NCBI GenBank assembly: GCA_001898145.1
Contig: MKSR01000040.1
Location: 682,001 to 746,000, forward strand
Direction of reading: 5' to 3'
Origin: Dyadobacter sp. 50-39
GTDB taxonomy: Bacteria > Bacteroidota > Bacteroidia > Cytophagales > Spirosomataceae
DNA length: 64,000 nucleotides
Every line of letters starts with the position of its first letter. The stretch's first letter is position 1. The notes below the pieces were generated by a model. That model did not search any database and was not told where the DNA came from. It saw only the letters and a list, made by a program, of their open reading frames with translations. Below are positions 16,270 to 25,109 of the stretch, piece by piece. The position numbers and the translations under genes were made by a program.

Positions 16270-16990
16270 GGAATCACCTTTTCAACCCGCAGCTGATCGA
16301 ATATGCGGTAAAACATCTGCTCGGTGTCCGCATATTCGTGAAAGCCCAACCGCCTGGCCTTGGAGCCATCCGCGAGAAAATCGTAGTCCCAAGAGAAAAC
16401 GAAATCTCCGAACGGCCAGGCTGACAATGCTTCATAGCCGTATTGTAAACCGTGGCGCTCACGGAGCGTTTCCCATACGGGCGCCTTGTCCCGCATTACT
16501 TCCACGAGCGGGAGCTGTACAGGCGGGGCGGTTTCCAGCCCGAAATAACGGCCAATTTTTGGCCACATTTCCTCCCATCGGAAAAGATCTCCGTTGTTGA
16601 TATTAAATGCCTGGTTGACTGCTTCCGGCGTTGTGGCGGCCCACACCGTGGCTTTGGCGAGCAAATCGGCGTCTGTCAGTTCGATCAGCGGGTGGTAGGC
16701 CCCTGGCTTTCCAGGAAACCGGAACGGCACATTCAACTCCTTGCAAATGGAAGCATAAACAGCAATGAGCGACACGAGGTTCAGCGGGTTACGGTATCCA
16801 GCCCGGCAAATTGGGCTACCACGTCAGCTTCATCGAGCAGATCGACAACGACGGTTTCTACATTTCCAGGCAACAGTTTTCGGGATGTACCGATTACCCG
16901 CCAGCCAGGTAACGATCTCAGGTAGTTCGTCAGGTTTTTGCCGATCACCCCGCTCGCTCCTACGATCAATGCTGTTTTTGTAGGTTCCAT
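16266..16990 (-). pseudogene. SDR/NAD-epimerase (PRISE-like) pseudogene with internal deletion and frameshift
   Basis: Two pieces of one protein lie in different frames. The N-terminal piece (start 16990) reads MEPTKTALIVGASGVIGKNL, a Rossmann glycine motif, to GLDTVTR and stops at 16781-16783. The C-terminal piece continues at once in another frame as NPLNLVSLIAVYASICKELNVPFRFPGKPGAY to the end DQLRVEKVIP. In intact relatives roughly 95-100 residues, holding the catalytic Tyr-xxx-Lys region, separate these two segments. They are absent here, and the junction is out of frame. The gene is therefore inactive unless the assembly is wrong. It is followed 11 nt upstream by mdaB in the same direction, so both were probably one operon. 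Confidence 0.85.
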
Positions 16991-17001
16991 ATCCGTTCGG
17001 T

Positions 17002-17625
17002 TTAAGCGGCACATTCCACTTCCAAATTATTGAAAACACCGGCCAAATGCGCCAGGTACCTGTTTTTGTAGTCCTCGATCCTTTCCGGCGATGCATTCTT
17101 TTCGAGGTCGTGGAAGTGCATGCCTTGCAGCGGCTCCATTCCGGTGAATGCATTCATGCGATGGAAACCGAACATAACGCCTTCGTCAACCGAATGCTCA
17201 CGAAAAAATTCCCCGGGCAACGTAAAGGCCGTTTCGGGCGCGTTCCAGGTCGTGGTGAGCATGTATTTGCGCCCGTGCAGCATGCCTCCTGTGCCGTAGT
17301 TGACAGTCGGATTGTCGTTTTTTCGGCCGTCGCTGCGGTAAATGCCCTTGCGGTGGCCGGCCGTGAACACCGTGTCGATATACTCTTTCAGCTTATAAGG
17401 CATTGAAAACCACCATACCGGCGTGTGATATACAACCACATCTGCCCATACAAATTTCTTTACTTCCTCGTCTGCATCATAGGGCTGATTAATGTCCGTT
17501 ACTTGCAGTTCAAAGCCGTTTTCAACCGTAAAATACGATTGGTCCAACCCCGTTAGCGTGTGGTTGAATTTTCCCCCCGAATGTGCGAAATGCTGACCGC
17601 CGTTGATCACAAATATCTTTTTCAT
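17002..17625 (-). CDS. mdaB: NAD(P)H quinone oxidoreductase, MdaB-like flavodoxin-fold protein
   Basis: 207 residues from the ATG at 17625; the longer frame adds 27 residues with no support. Features of the MdaB/NQO family: KIFVINGGQHFAHSGGKFNHTL (FMN phosphate loop region), VVVYHTPVWWFSMPYKLKEYIDTVFTAGH, YGTGGMLHGRKYMLTTTWNAP and a C-terminal FHDLEKN segment. A cytoplasmic FAD/FMN enzyme doing two-electron reduction of quinones. It is divergent from a LysR-type regulator gene across 98 nt, the classic arrangement for a LysR-controlled quinone reductase. The downstream SDR gene is broken. Confidence 0.9.
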   Translation of the reverse strand: MKKIFVINGGQHFAHSGGKFNHTLTGLDQSYFTVENGFELQVTDINQPYDADEEVKKFVWADVVVYHTPVWWFSMPYKLKEYIDTVFTAGHRKGIYRSDGRKNDNPTVNYGTGGMLHGRKYMLTTTWNAPETAFTLPGEFFREHSVDEGVMFGFHRMNAFTGMEPLQGMHFHDLEKNASPERIEDYKNRYLAHLAGVFNNLEVECAA

Positions 17626-17692
17626 GTTCTGTTTTGATTTTGATGCTACAAATTTCCGGCAGCATAATGCATTATCAAAATAACTTAAATTG

Positions 17693-17700
17693 TATATTTG
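17693..17700 (+). promoter_or_regulatory. Candidate -10 of the LysR-type regulator gene
   Basis: TATATTTG matches TAnnTTTG and lies 23 nt before the ATG at 17724, within the mdaB-lysR divergent region. A good -33 element is not evident. Confidence 0.5.
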
Positions 17701-17723
17701 TATCATAAAAATTATAGATAACT

Positions 17724-18647
17724 ATGTTACTCAATCTGGAATGGCTTCGTACTTTCAAAGCGATTTATGAAACCGGGACCCTCTCGGCAGCGGCCCAGGA
17801 GCTTTTTATATCCCAGCCCGGCGTGAGCCTGCATTTGAATTCGCTGGAAGCTTATACCGGGCACAAGCTGTTCGACCGGTCGCCCCGGAAAATGGTTCCC
17901 ACTGAAAGGGGCAAGGTGTTGTACAACTTCGTGCTCGACCCGCTGCGGAAGCTCGAAGCCGTGGAGCAGCATTTTCATAAAAGCTCCAAGTCGGAGCGGC
18001 CAACGATCAGCGTCGGAATGTGTTTTGAAACATTCCAGTACACGCTGGAAGAGCATATTCCCACCCTGCCGTTCAACCTGATCATCAAATTCGGCGAGTA
18101 CCCGCAAATGCAGCAGGACCTCGACAACGGCCTGCTAGACCTGATCGTAACCCCGCAAAATGGACAGCAGCAAAACCTGGTATATAAGCCTTTTTCAAAG
18201 GAAAGGATCGTGCTTATCGCCGGTAGCCAGACGGACATCGGGCCGCTGACGGACCTGCTCAGCCGGCCCGACAAGTCGGACGCTGCCAACTGGCTCAAAC
18301 AGCAGATCTGGTACAGCACGGCCGCGGACATGGAGCATTTGAAAAATTTCTGGCTCAAAAACTTCGACCAGCACCCCGATTTCCGCCCCAACTACATTGT
18401 ACCCAACATTTGCTCGATCATCCGCTGCCTCAGCGGCGGCGAAGGCTTCTCGATCGTCCCGCATTTCCTGTGCACCGAAGCCCTGGAAACCGGCCAGATC
18501 CGCCTCGTGTGGGAAGGCACCACGCCAATGGAAAATACCCTGTACTTCGGAACGAGAAAGAAAACCATTTACCAGAAGGAAATCGAGCAGTTGCAGGAGC
18601 TGTTCGTCAGCCAATGGAAGGCACCGGAGGCGTTGGCAATGGCCTGA
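17724..18647 (+). CDS. LysR-family transcriptional regulator
   Basis: 307 residues. The N-terminal winged HTH reads LEWLRTFKAIYETGTLSAAAQELFISQPGVSLHLNSLEAYTGHKLFDRSPRKM, an unmistakable LysR DNA-binding domain. The C-terminal two-lobed effector domain begins near RPTISVGMCFETFQ. Divergent from mdaB, which it probably regulates. The inducer is likely a quinone or electrophile, by analogy only. Confidence 0.93.
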   Translation: MLLNLEWLRTFKAIYETGTLSAAAQELFISQPGVSLHLNSLEAYTGHKLFDRSPRKMVPTERGKVLYNFVLDPLRKLEAVEQHFHKSSKSERPTISVGMCFETFQYTLEEHIPTLPFNLIIKFGEYPQMQQDLDNGLLDLIVTPQNGQQQNLVYKPFSKERIVLIAGSQTDIGPLTDLLSRPDKSDAANWLKQQIWYSTAADMEHLKNFWLKNFDQHPDFRPNYIVPNICSIIRCLSGGEGFSIVPHFLCTEALETGQIRLVWEGTTPMENTLYFGTRKKTIYQKEIEQLQELFVSQWKAPEALAMA

Positions 18648-18748
18648 ATCCCCCCCTGTCCAGTTCAACTCCGAATGTGTCCAACTCGGCCCGAAACTGA
18701 TTCCCTGCGGCGCGGTGTAAAGCTACTTTTGAGCAAAAACAAACCGCT

Positions 18749-19687
18749 ATGAACGCCCTGGAAAAACACAGATACCGCAATGCCGCCGCGATCCTCGCAG
18801 GCATCCTTTTCACCAGCTTCGTGGTATTGCAAGCCAATAGTCCCCAAATCGGAAATCCGCCGGTTACCTCGGAATTCCATGGACCGGAAGAGGTGACCCG
18901 CATTCTGAAACGCTCGTGCTACGACTGCCACTCCAACGAAACCAACCTGCGCTGGTACGACAAAGTTGCACCGTTCTCCTACAAAGTAGCCGCCGATGTG
19001 GAGGAAGCCCGCAAGCGGTTCAACTTCTCGGAATGGGACAGTATTCCGAAGGCCGACCAGGAAGGTAAGCTCTGGTATATCGTGAATATGATCGACGCGG
19101 GCCGCATGCCGCTGCCCGAGTACACTGCTACGCACCCTTCCGCCAGGGTGACGCCCGAAGAGCTCGCCATCCTGAAAAACTACGTGACGGGCATTTCGCA
19201 GCATTATGCTGCCGGAGACACGGCCAGAATCGCGGAAAAAGCCAGAGCAGCAAGCGTACCGAAATCCATCAACGGCATCGCCTATTTCGATGACTACAAA
19301 AACTGGAAAGTGATCAGCACTACCGGCCGCCCCGACAATGGCACCTCGCGCATTATCTACGGAAACGACATTGCCGTGAAAGCGTTGGAAGAGAACAAAA
19401 TCCTGCCCTGGCCCGACGGCGCGGTCGTGGTAAAAGTGGTATGGAACAGCCAGGCACCCGACGCCTGGGGAAATGTGAAACCGGGCAACTTCAACAACAT
19501 CCAGATCATGGTCCGCGACGCCAAAAAATTCGCCGGCACCGAAGGCTGGGGCTTCGCCAGGTTCAACGGCCTGGACCTGAAACCCTACGGAAAGACGGTT
19601 TCATTCGCAACGAGCTGCATTAATTGTCACCAGCTGGCCAAAGGGACGGGGTTTGTCTTCGATATCCCCACCAGGCCACAGCATTAG
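18749..19687 (+). CDS. Haem-binding domain plus cytochrome P460 family protein
   Basis: 312 residues. One N-terminal hydrophobic segment (AAAILAGILFTSFVVLQA) acts as signal or anchor. A haem-binding domain follows with CYDCH at 57-61 and the family string SNETNLRWYDKVAPFSYKVA. The second half is a P460-like domain (GRPDNGTSRIIYGNDIAVKA, NFNNIQIMVRDAKKF, GWGFARFNG) ending in a second haem motif CINCH at 290-294. A periplasmic redox protein. P460 proteins use a cross-linked haem in ammonia or hydroxylamine oxidation; the role in this organism is unknown. A lipoprotein gene follows 28 nt downstream. Confidence 0.87.
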   Translation: MNALEKHRYRNAAAILAGILFTSFVVLQANSPQIGNPPVTSEFHGPEEVTRILKRSCYDCHSNETNLRWYDKVAPFSYKVAADVEEARKRFNFSEWDSIPKADQEGKLWYIVNMIDAGRMPLPEYTATHPSARVTPEELAILKNYVTGISQHYAAGDTARIAEKARAASVPKSINGIAYFDDYKNWKVISTTGRPDNGTSRIIYGNDIAVKALEENKILPWPDGAVVVKVVWNSQAPDAWGNVKPGNFNNIQIMVRDAKKFAGTEGWGFARFNGLDLKPYGKTVSFATSCINCHQLAKGTGFVFDIPTRPQH

Positions 19688-19715
19688 TAATACGCCTATC
19701 CAATCATTCGAAATC

Positions 19716-20168
19716 ATGAAAAGCCTCATCACATTCATTCTGGCAATCCTCGCATTAACCGCCTGCCACGACCCGCGCGAGCTCACGCCCGCACCCGAAA
19801 CCATCTTCACCGAAAACGGCCTGCATGTGATCACCTCGTTCCACAACAACCTTACACGCACCATATCGGTGCTGTACGGCAACGACGATGCCCTCGCCAA
19901 TGCAGGTAAGGAGCGCGATGCACATACGCCTGGCGAGGTTTTGAAACTCATCACCTGGGACCTGAAACAAAACCCGCTATGGTTCGGCAGCAATATCAAC
20001 GGCCGTGTGCAATCGGTCGAAACAGTGACAGTGTCGGCCGGGCCTTCCGGTCCGGTGATCGGGTACGCGAAAGATGGCAACAGCCAAAAAGCTTCCGGCA
20101 ATGCCGTTTCGGGCAATGCAGAACGGATTAGCTTTATATTTGCCCAACGGGCGTCTGTTTTCCCGTAA
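19716..20168 (+). CDS. Hypothetical lipoprotein
   Basis: 150 residues from the ATG at 19716 (MKSLITFILAILALTAC), a clear lipobox. The longer frame starts inside the preceding gene. After the Cys there is a small, probably beta-rich domain (LHVITSFHNNLTRTISVLYGND; NPLWFGSNINGRVQSVETVTV). No family recognised. It lies between the P460 gene and a two-component pair, all on the + strand with short gaps, so co-transcription is possible. Confidence 0.75.
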   Translation: MKSLITFILAILALTACHDPRELTPAPETIFTENGLHVITSFHNNLTRTISVLYGNDDALANAGKERDAHTPGEVLKLITWDLKQNPLWFGSNINGRVQSVETVTVSAGPSGPVIGYAKDGNSQKASGNAVSGNAERISFIFAQRASVFP

Positions 20169-20186
20169 ACCGGCTCACGAACAATC

Positions 20187-21206
20187 ATGGTACAAAAGAC
20201 ATTCCGGGTTTCGGCGGTGATCGTCTGGCTGAGTTCCCTGTCGCTGGGCATACTCACCACCGTTCCCAAGATAGCCGAGAAGCATCCCAACGGTTTCGAA
20301 GCGATTACGAGTGCGCTGATTACCACCTCTTTTACATTGTTTGTGTGGTATTTCAACATCTACTCGCTCCCTAAATTCACGCGGGAACATTCGTCCTCGG
20401 GTTTTTCGTACCCGCTGCTGTTCCGCAGCGTTGCCATCGGGCTCGTGCTGATGTTCCTGATGGTCGGCGCGCAGAAGCTTACCATCCCGTCGCTGGACTT
20501 CGGACCGGTAGTATTGATGTTCGAAGTACGCGGGATCATGATCAACCTGATCTTTTACATGCTGCTGCATTTGCTTTACCAGACGCACCGCAACCAGCAG
20601 GTGATCCTGGAACTCGAACGCAGCAAGGCTGATAACCTCGGTGCGCAATACGAATTACTGAAACAGCAGGTAAATCCCCATTTCCTGTTCAACAGCCTCA
20701 GCACATTGAAATCGATGGTGGAGCTGGAAGACAAAAACAGTGTTGATTTTATATTGAAACTATCTGATTTTTACAGGTTTACACTCGAAAACAGAAAACT
20801 GGACCTGATCAGCCTTTCGGAGGAAACCGAAATACTCGACGCCTACATGTACCTGCTCAAAGCGCGCTTCGAGGAGGGCATCGAGCTGGAATACCGGATC
20901 CCGGACGATGTGTACCGGACGTGGATTCCACCGTTTACCTTGCAATTGCTCGTCGAGAATTGTATCAAGCACAATGTCGTCTCGCTCGATAAACCACTGC
21001 TTATCAGCATTTATGAGGAGAATGGCCTGCTGGTCATCGAAAACCCGCTACAACTGAAAAAGAACCCGGAACACTCCACCGAGGTGGGGCTCGACAATAT
21101 CAACCGCCGGTATTTCCACCTGCTCAACCAAAAGGTACAAATCGAAAACGACCAGGAATATTTCAGGGTCAAACTGCCGCTTATCCATGAAAATCGTAAT
21201 CATTGA
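20187..21206 (+). CDS. Membrane sensor histidine kinase, LytS/YehU type (His_kinase family)
   Basis: 339 residues. Four hydrophobic segments in the first ~135 residues (about 8-25, 40-60, 78-95, 108-131) form a membrane sensor. A short coiled coil leads to the His_kinase domain with H165 in QQVNPHFLFNSL and an HATPase with PPFTLQLLVENCIKHN. Its C-terminus overlaps the response regulator gene by 20 nt, so the pair is translationally coupled. The stimulus is unknown. Confidence 0.93.
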   Translation: MVQKTFRVSAVIVWLSSLSLGILTTVPKIAEKHPNGFEAITSALITTSFTLFVWYFNIYSLPKFTREHSSSGFSYPLLFRSVAIGLVLMFLMVGAQKLTIPSLDFGPVVLMFEVRGIMINLIFYMLLHLLYQTHRNQQVILELERSKADNLGAQYELLKQQVNPHFLFNSLSTLKSMVELEDKNSVDFILKLSDFYRFTLENRKLDLISLSEETEILDAYMYLLKARFEEGIELEYRIPDDVYRTWIPPFTLQLLVENCIKHNVVSLDKPLLISIYEENGLLVIENPLQLKKNPEHSTEVGLDNINRRYFHLLNQKVQIENDQEYFRVKLPLIHENRNH

Positions 21207-21954
21207 GGACGAAATCAAAACGGCCCGTTCGCTCGCGCAGCTCATTACAACGCTCCGCCCCGAGGCCGAGGTAGTGGCCACCATCCAGAGCGTGGAGCGG
21301 GCCGTCGAGTTCCTCACCAAAACGCCCCGGCCCGACCTGATATTTATGGATATCCAGCTTTCCGACGGCCTTTGTTTCGAAATTTTCGAAGCCGTAAAAG
21401 TGGAGCCGCCCGTCATATTCTGCACGGCTTACGACCATTATGCGATCGAGGCGTTCAAAGCAAACGGAATCGATTATCTGCTCAAACCATTCAAAAAAGA
21501 GCATATTGAAGGCGCTCTGCACAAGCTCAGCCAGTTAAAAAGCTATTTTTCAAGCGAAACAACGCTGGTACCGGAACTGGAAATGCTCTTGAAAAAAATC
21601 GGAGGGCCGGAAGGCAAGAAAAGCTTCCTCGTTTTCCACCAGAATAAGTACATCACCATTAAAACCGAAACGATCGCGTTTTTTTACATACACAATGAAA
21701 CCACCTGGCTCCGCACATTCGATAACCATGACTATACCATTCCGCAGCCGATGGAAGAAGTGCAGGGCTTGGTGCCCTCATCCCAGTTCTACCGGCTCAA
21801 CCGCCAATACCTCGTCAACTTCGATGCGGTGAAGGAGGTGGAGCATTATTTTTCAAGAAAGCTTTTCATCAAGCTCACCCTCCCGACACCCGAAAAACTG
21901 CTGATCGGTAAGGAAAAGGTCAGCCATTTTCTCGGCTGGCTCGAAAACCGCTAG
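21187..21954 (+). CDS. LytTR-family response regulator
   Basis: 255 residues. Receiver domain with acidic residues in IIEDE, phospho-acceptor D55 in LIFMDIQLSDG and KPFKKEH. The C-terminal LytTR DNA-binding domain spans about 150-250 (FLVFHQNKYITIKTETIAFFYIHNE, FYRLNRQYLVNFDAVKEV, LIGKEKVSHFLGWL). Partner of the overlapping LytS-like kinase. Targets are not evident from the sequence. Confidence 0.94.
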   Translation: MKIVIIEDEIKTARSLAQLITTLRPEAEVVATIQSVERAVEFLTKTPRPDLIFMDIQLSDGLCFEIFEAVKVEPPVIFCTAYDHYAIEAFKANGIDYLLKPFKKEHIEGALHKLSQLKSYFSSETTLVPELEMLLKKIGGPEGKKSFLVFHQNKYITIKTETIAFFYIHNETTWLRTFDNHDYTIPQPMEEVQGLVPSSQFYRLNRQYLVNFDAVKEVEHYFSRKLFIKLTLPTPEKLLIGKEKVSHFLGWLENR

Positions 21955-21979
21955 CCGCGCGCCGCTTGCTGCCAAAAGA

Positions 21980-22011
21980 AAAATCCATTGAACATACTGC
22001 CAATGGATTTT
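21980..22011 (+). terminator. Inverted repeat, likely terminator of the LytS/LytTR pair
   Basis: AAAATCCATTG (21980-21990) pairs perfectly with CAATGGATTTT (22001-22011) across a 10 nt loop. A/T-rich ends on both sides would allow bidirectional termination. Confidence 0.6.
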
Positions 22012-22203
22012 CAACTACATAACTCAATAGCAATAACCGCACTTGGTGCAATTGTTATTGTGGTCGAAATATATCGTTAAGAAGCAGGCGGTGTAATTAA
22101 AAATGAATTAAAAATGCGCCCGATCAAATCCGCAAGATTTGGCAACAATGCTTAATCTCCCGTTTAGCCATTTTGGACACAGCAGGTTCAGTTTCATGGA
22201 AAG

Positions 22204-22737
22204 TCAGTTTTGAGGCTCGTACTTACCAAATGTACGTTCCAAAAACGACTCTATCCTGGCCTTTTGCCGCAAATGGTGCCTGAAATGCATTTCCGAAAAT
22301 TGAAACCACTCTTCTGCACACAGGTAATGCAGGCCCGGGTGCCTGGCCTTGCCATGAAACAGGCTTTTGGCGATCAACTGGTCGGTTTCGGTTACGAGTA
22401 CTTTCAGGCGCAGCAGCCGGTCGGCGAGCAGCTGCCTGCTGGCGGGTTGCCGGACCAACGCGTTGGAAGGAGGCCCTTCCAGGATCGCGTCGGGGAACGC
22501 ATTGTCGCGCAGCATCTTACGTGCTTCCGAAGTACATTCTTCCATGGCGTGGTCGTTCGAAGCGAGGCAGGTTTTGATCTGACTGAAAAAGAACTCCGTT
22601 TCATCCAGGATGTGCATATATACCTGCCCCAGCGACCAGCAGCCCGGTCCGGGCTGGGCCAGCAGCCGGGCAATGTCATAAGTTTCCAGCGATTGAAGCC
22701 AGATATCGATCGTGTGGTGATAGTCCTTGACCCTCAT
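22204..22737 (-). CDS. DinB-like four-helix-bundle protein
   Basis: 177 residues, all helical. WLQSLETYDIARLLAQPGPGCWSLGQVYMHILDETEFFFSQIK and WFQFSEMHFRHHLRQKARIE carry the conserved tryptophan region and the metal-site His residues of the DinB/YfiT superfamily. Relatives include thiol-dependent transferases, but the function of any single member is rarely known. Cytoplasmic and isolated: 248 nt before it and a divergent NUDIX gene after it. Confidence 0.82.
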   Translation of the reverse strand: MRVKDYHHTIDIWLQSLETYDIARLLAQPGPGCWSLGQVYMHILDETEFFFSQIKTCLASNDHAMEECTSEARKMLRDNAFPDAILEGPPSNALVRQPASRQLLADRLLRLKVLVTETDQLIAKSLFHGKARHPGLHYLCAEEWFQFSEMHFRHHLRQKARIESFLERTFGKYEPQN

Positions 22738-22923
22738 GTTGTGGATAATGCCAAATTTTCATACAAACCTAATGCGATCGGCCGTGAAAATGGGCGGGGT
22801 TTAACGACAATCAGCGGTGGCATTTGCGACAAATGTTTCAGATATTCGCCGGTTACCTAATGCCAGCCGCCTTTGGCACAGCTGGCGCGAACAAAATCAA
22901 CGATTGTCCCTATTTCCACTGCT

Positions 22924-23559
22924 ATGTCCGTAAATCCCTGGCTGGCCGCAGTCAAACGCATTCTTGCCCTGTCGCAAACCGGCCTGGCCTTTCAACCCGG
23001 AGAATACGACCGGGAACGCTACGAGGAGATCCGCCAGATAAGCCTCGACTTGCTCGCCGGCATGAGCAATGCCCCTGTTGAACAGATCATCAGCCTGATA
23101 CCGAACGAAATCGGCTATGTGACGCCGAAAGTTGACATCCGTGCCGTGATTTTCCGTGGTACCGATGAAATCCTGATGGTCCGGGAAAAAATCGATAACG
23201 ACCGCTGGACATTGCCGGGCGGCTGGGCCGACGTGGGCTACACGCCGTTTGAGGTGGCCGTCAAAGAATCATGGGAAGAAACCGGCCTGCACGTGGAAGC
23301 CGTTCGGCTGCTGGCGGTTTTTGACAAAAGCAAACACGACCACCCGGAAGAGCTCTGGTATGTCTACAAATTCTTTATCCTCTGCCGGATCACGGGCGGC
23401 GAAATCCTGGAACAGACCAATGAAACGTCGGGAGTGAGCTGGGTGAAGTTCGCCGACCTGCCCGGGCTGGACTTGTCGGTCAACCGGGTTACCTGGGCGC
23501 AAATCAGCCGGCTGCTGCCATTCGCCGCCGATCCGGGTTTGCCGGTTCTTTGTGACTGA
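22924..23559 (+). CDS. NUDIX hydrolase with N-terminal YjhB-like domain
   Basis: 211 residues from the ATG at 22924. The first ~70 residues (WLAAVKRILALSQTGLAFQPGEYDRERYEEIRQISLDLLA) are the helical domain often fused to ADP-ribose-type NUDIX enzymes. The NUDIX box is GWADVGYTPFEVAVKESWEETGL: the REUXEE core is KESWEE, with Lys for Arg, and the early Glu of the box is Tyr, as often seen in this subgroup. It should hydrolyse a nucleoside diphosphate-X substrate, possibly ADP-ribose. It stands alone, 195 nt before the fructan locus. Confidence 0.9.
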   Translation: MSVNPWLAAVKRILALSQTGLAFQPGEYDRERYEEIRQISLDLLAGMSNAPVEQIISLIPNEIGYVTPKVDIRAVIFRGTDEILMVREKIDNDRWTLPGGWADVGYTPFEVAVKESWEETGLHVEAVRLLAVFDKSKHDHPEELWYVYKFFILCRITGGEILEQTNETSGVSWVKFADLPGLDLSVNRVTWAQISRLLPFAADPGLPVLCD

Positions 23560-23594
23560 CATGCGGTGAAACATTTCCTGAAAACTTTGATACA

Positions 23595-23690
23595 AATTTG
23601 AAAACCGGTTGCTTTCAAATTAGCACAAAACACTCATTAACAACCACATAAGCACTAATTCAGCCAAATGTAAAATTTAAAAACATTTGG
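23595..23690 (+). promoter_or_regulatory. Two inverted repeats upstream of the fructan locus, candidate regulator sites
   Basis: First dyad: AATTTGAAA (23595-23603), 9 nt, TTTCAAATT (23613-23621), with an inner AACCGGTT palindrome. Second dyad: CCAAATGT (23664-23671), 11 nt, ACATTTGG (23683-23690). Neither is followed by a T run, so they do not look like terminators. They lie 64-159 nt before the first gene of the locus, a position suited to the AraC-type output domain of the hybrid regulator at 32665-35385. Confidence 0.5.
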
Positions 23691-23753
23691 TACGGATTCA
23701 AAAACAGATTGCCCCGAGAGCCGGTAGCTTCGTCAGAAATTAATTCCAAAATC

Positions 23754-25088
23754 ATGACAAGCAAAAAGGTAATCTTCTGGGCATTCACAGTCGCGCTGGG
23801 CGGTTTTTTATTCGGTTTTGATACGGCCGTCATTTCGGGCGCGGAGAAATCGATCCAGCAGCTGTGGGGCCTCACCACGGTGCAGCACGGGTTCACAGTT
23901 TCCATCGCATTGATCGGCACCGTCCTGGGATCGCTCACCGGCGCCATTCCCTCCGAGCGTTACGGGCGCAAGTACACACTCTTTGCTATCGCCGTCCTTT
24001 ACCTGCTGTCGTCCATCGGCTCGGCACTGGCTTCCGACTGGATTTCCTTCCTCATTTTCCGCTTCCTGGGCGGCATCGGCGTCGGCATTTCGTCGGTTAC
24101 CGCGCCCTTGTATATTTCCGAAATATCCCCTGCCAATTCACGGGGCAGGCTGGTGGCCATGTTCCAGTTCAATGTCGTACTGGGCATTCTCATCGCATAC
24201 CTGTCCAATTTCCTCCTCGTGGGCTTAGGCGACAACGACTGGCGCTGGATGCTGGGCGTGCAGGCAGTCCCGTCGCTTGTTTTCCTGGTAGCCATCCTGT
24301 TTGTGCCCGAAAGCCCCCGCTGGCTCATCGTCAAGCGCGGCCGGGTGGATGAAGCACGGCAAATCCTTTCCGTAGCCAACGGCGGCATGGACGTGAGCGG
24401 CATCGTGGCCGACATACAGAACTCGGCCCATGCCAACACGCAGTCCGGCAGCAGCATGTCCATTTTTTCATCCCAATACAAGCTGCCGCTGTTGCTGGCG
24501 CTGCTGTTCGCCTTTTTCAACCAGGTATCCGGTATCAACGCGATCATTTATTACGCGCCCCGCATTTTTGAAATGGCCGGATTAGGCAAAAGCTCGGCGT
24601 TGCTGTCGTCGGCGGGCGTGGGGCTGGTGAACTTCTGCTTCACTTTCATCGCCATCAACCTCATCGACCGCTTCGGCCGCCGGACGCTCATGTTCATCGG
24701 CTCGTTCGGACTGATCGCCACGCTGGGGCTCGTCGCACAGGCATTTTACAGCGGCAACCTCGGCGGTTACGCCGTGCCGGTTTACCTGTTCATTTACATT
24801 GCGTTTTTCGCATTGTCGCAGGGCGCGGTGATATGGGTGTTTATCTCAGAAATTTTCCCGAACCAGGTACGTGCCGCGGGGCAATCGATGGGCAGTTTCA
24901 TGCACTGGCTGTTGGCGGCGGTGATCGCATTTACCTTCCCTTACATTGCCGAAACGCTGGGCGGCGGCAACACCTTCATGATCTTCTGCGGAATGATGGT
25001 GCTCCAACTGATTTTCGTATGGAAGCTCATGCCTGAAACCAAAGGCACCTCGCTGGAACAAATCGAAAAGACCCTGATACTCCATTAA
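23754..25088 (+). CDS. MFS sugar porter, probable fructose importer
   Basis: 444 residues from the ATG at 23754, twelve predicted membrane helices. Sugar porter family motifs: GGFLFGFDTAVISGA in helix 1, SERYGRKYTL (the GR-type loop), PESPRWLIVKRGR after helix 6, QVSGINAIIYYAPRIF in helix 7, DRFGRRTLMFIG, and PETKGTSLEQIEK at the end. An inner-membrane proton-sugar symporter. The fructokinase gene follows after 21 nt and a GH32 gene lies downstream, so fructose is the likely substrate. First gene of the fructan operon. Confidence 0.92.
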   Translation: MTSKKVIFWAFTVALGGFLFGFDTAVISGAEKSIQQLWGLTTVQHGFTVSIALIGTVLGSLTGAIPSERYGRKYTLFAIAVLYLLSSIGSALASDWISFLIFRFLGGIGVGISSVTAPLYISEISPANSRGRLVAMFQFNVVLGILIAYLSNFLLVGLGDNDWRWMLGVQAVPSLVFLVAILFVPESPRWLIVKRGRVDEARQILSVANGGMDVSGIVADIQNSAHANTQSGSSMSIFSSQYKLPLLLALLFAFFNQVSGINAIIYYAPRIFEMAGLGKSSALLSSAGVGLVNFCFTFIAINLIDRFGRRTLMFIGSFGLIATLGLVAQAFYSGNLGGYAVPVYLFIYIAFFALSQGAVIWVFISEIFPNQVRAAGQSMGSFMHWLLAAVIAFTFPYIAETLGGGNTFMIFCGMMVLQLIFVWKLMPETKGTSLEQIEKTLILH

Positions 25089-25109
25089 TCACTAATCAAA
25101 TCATCCGAT

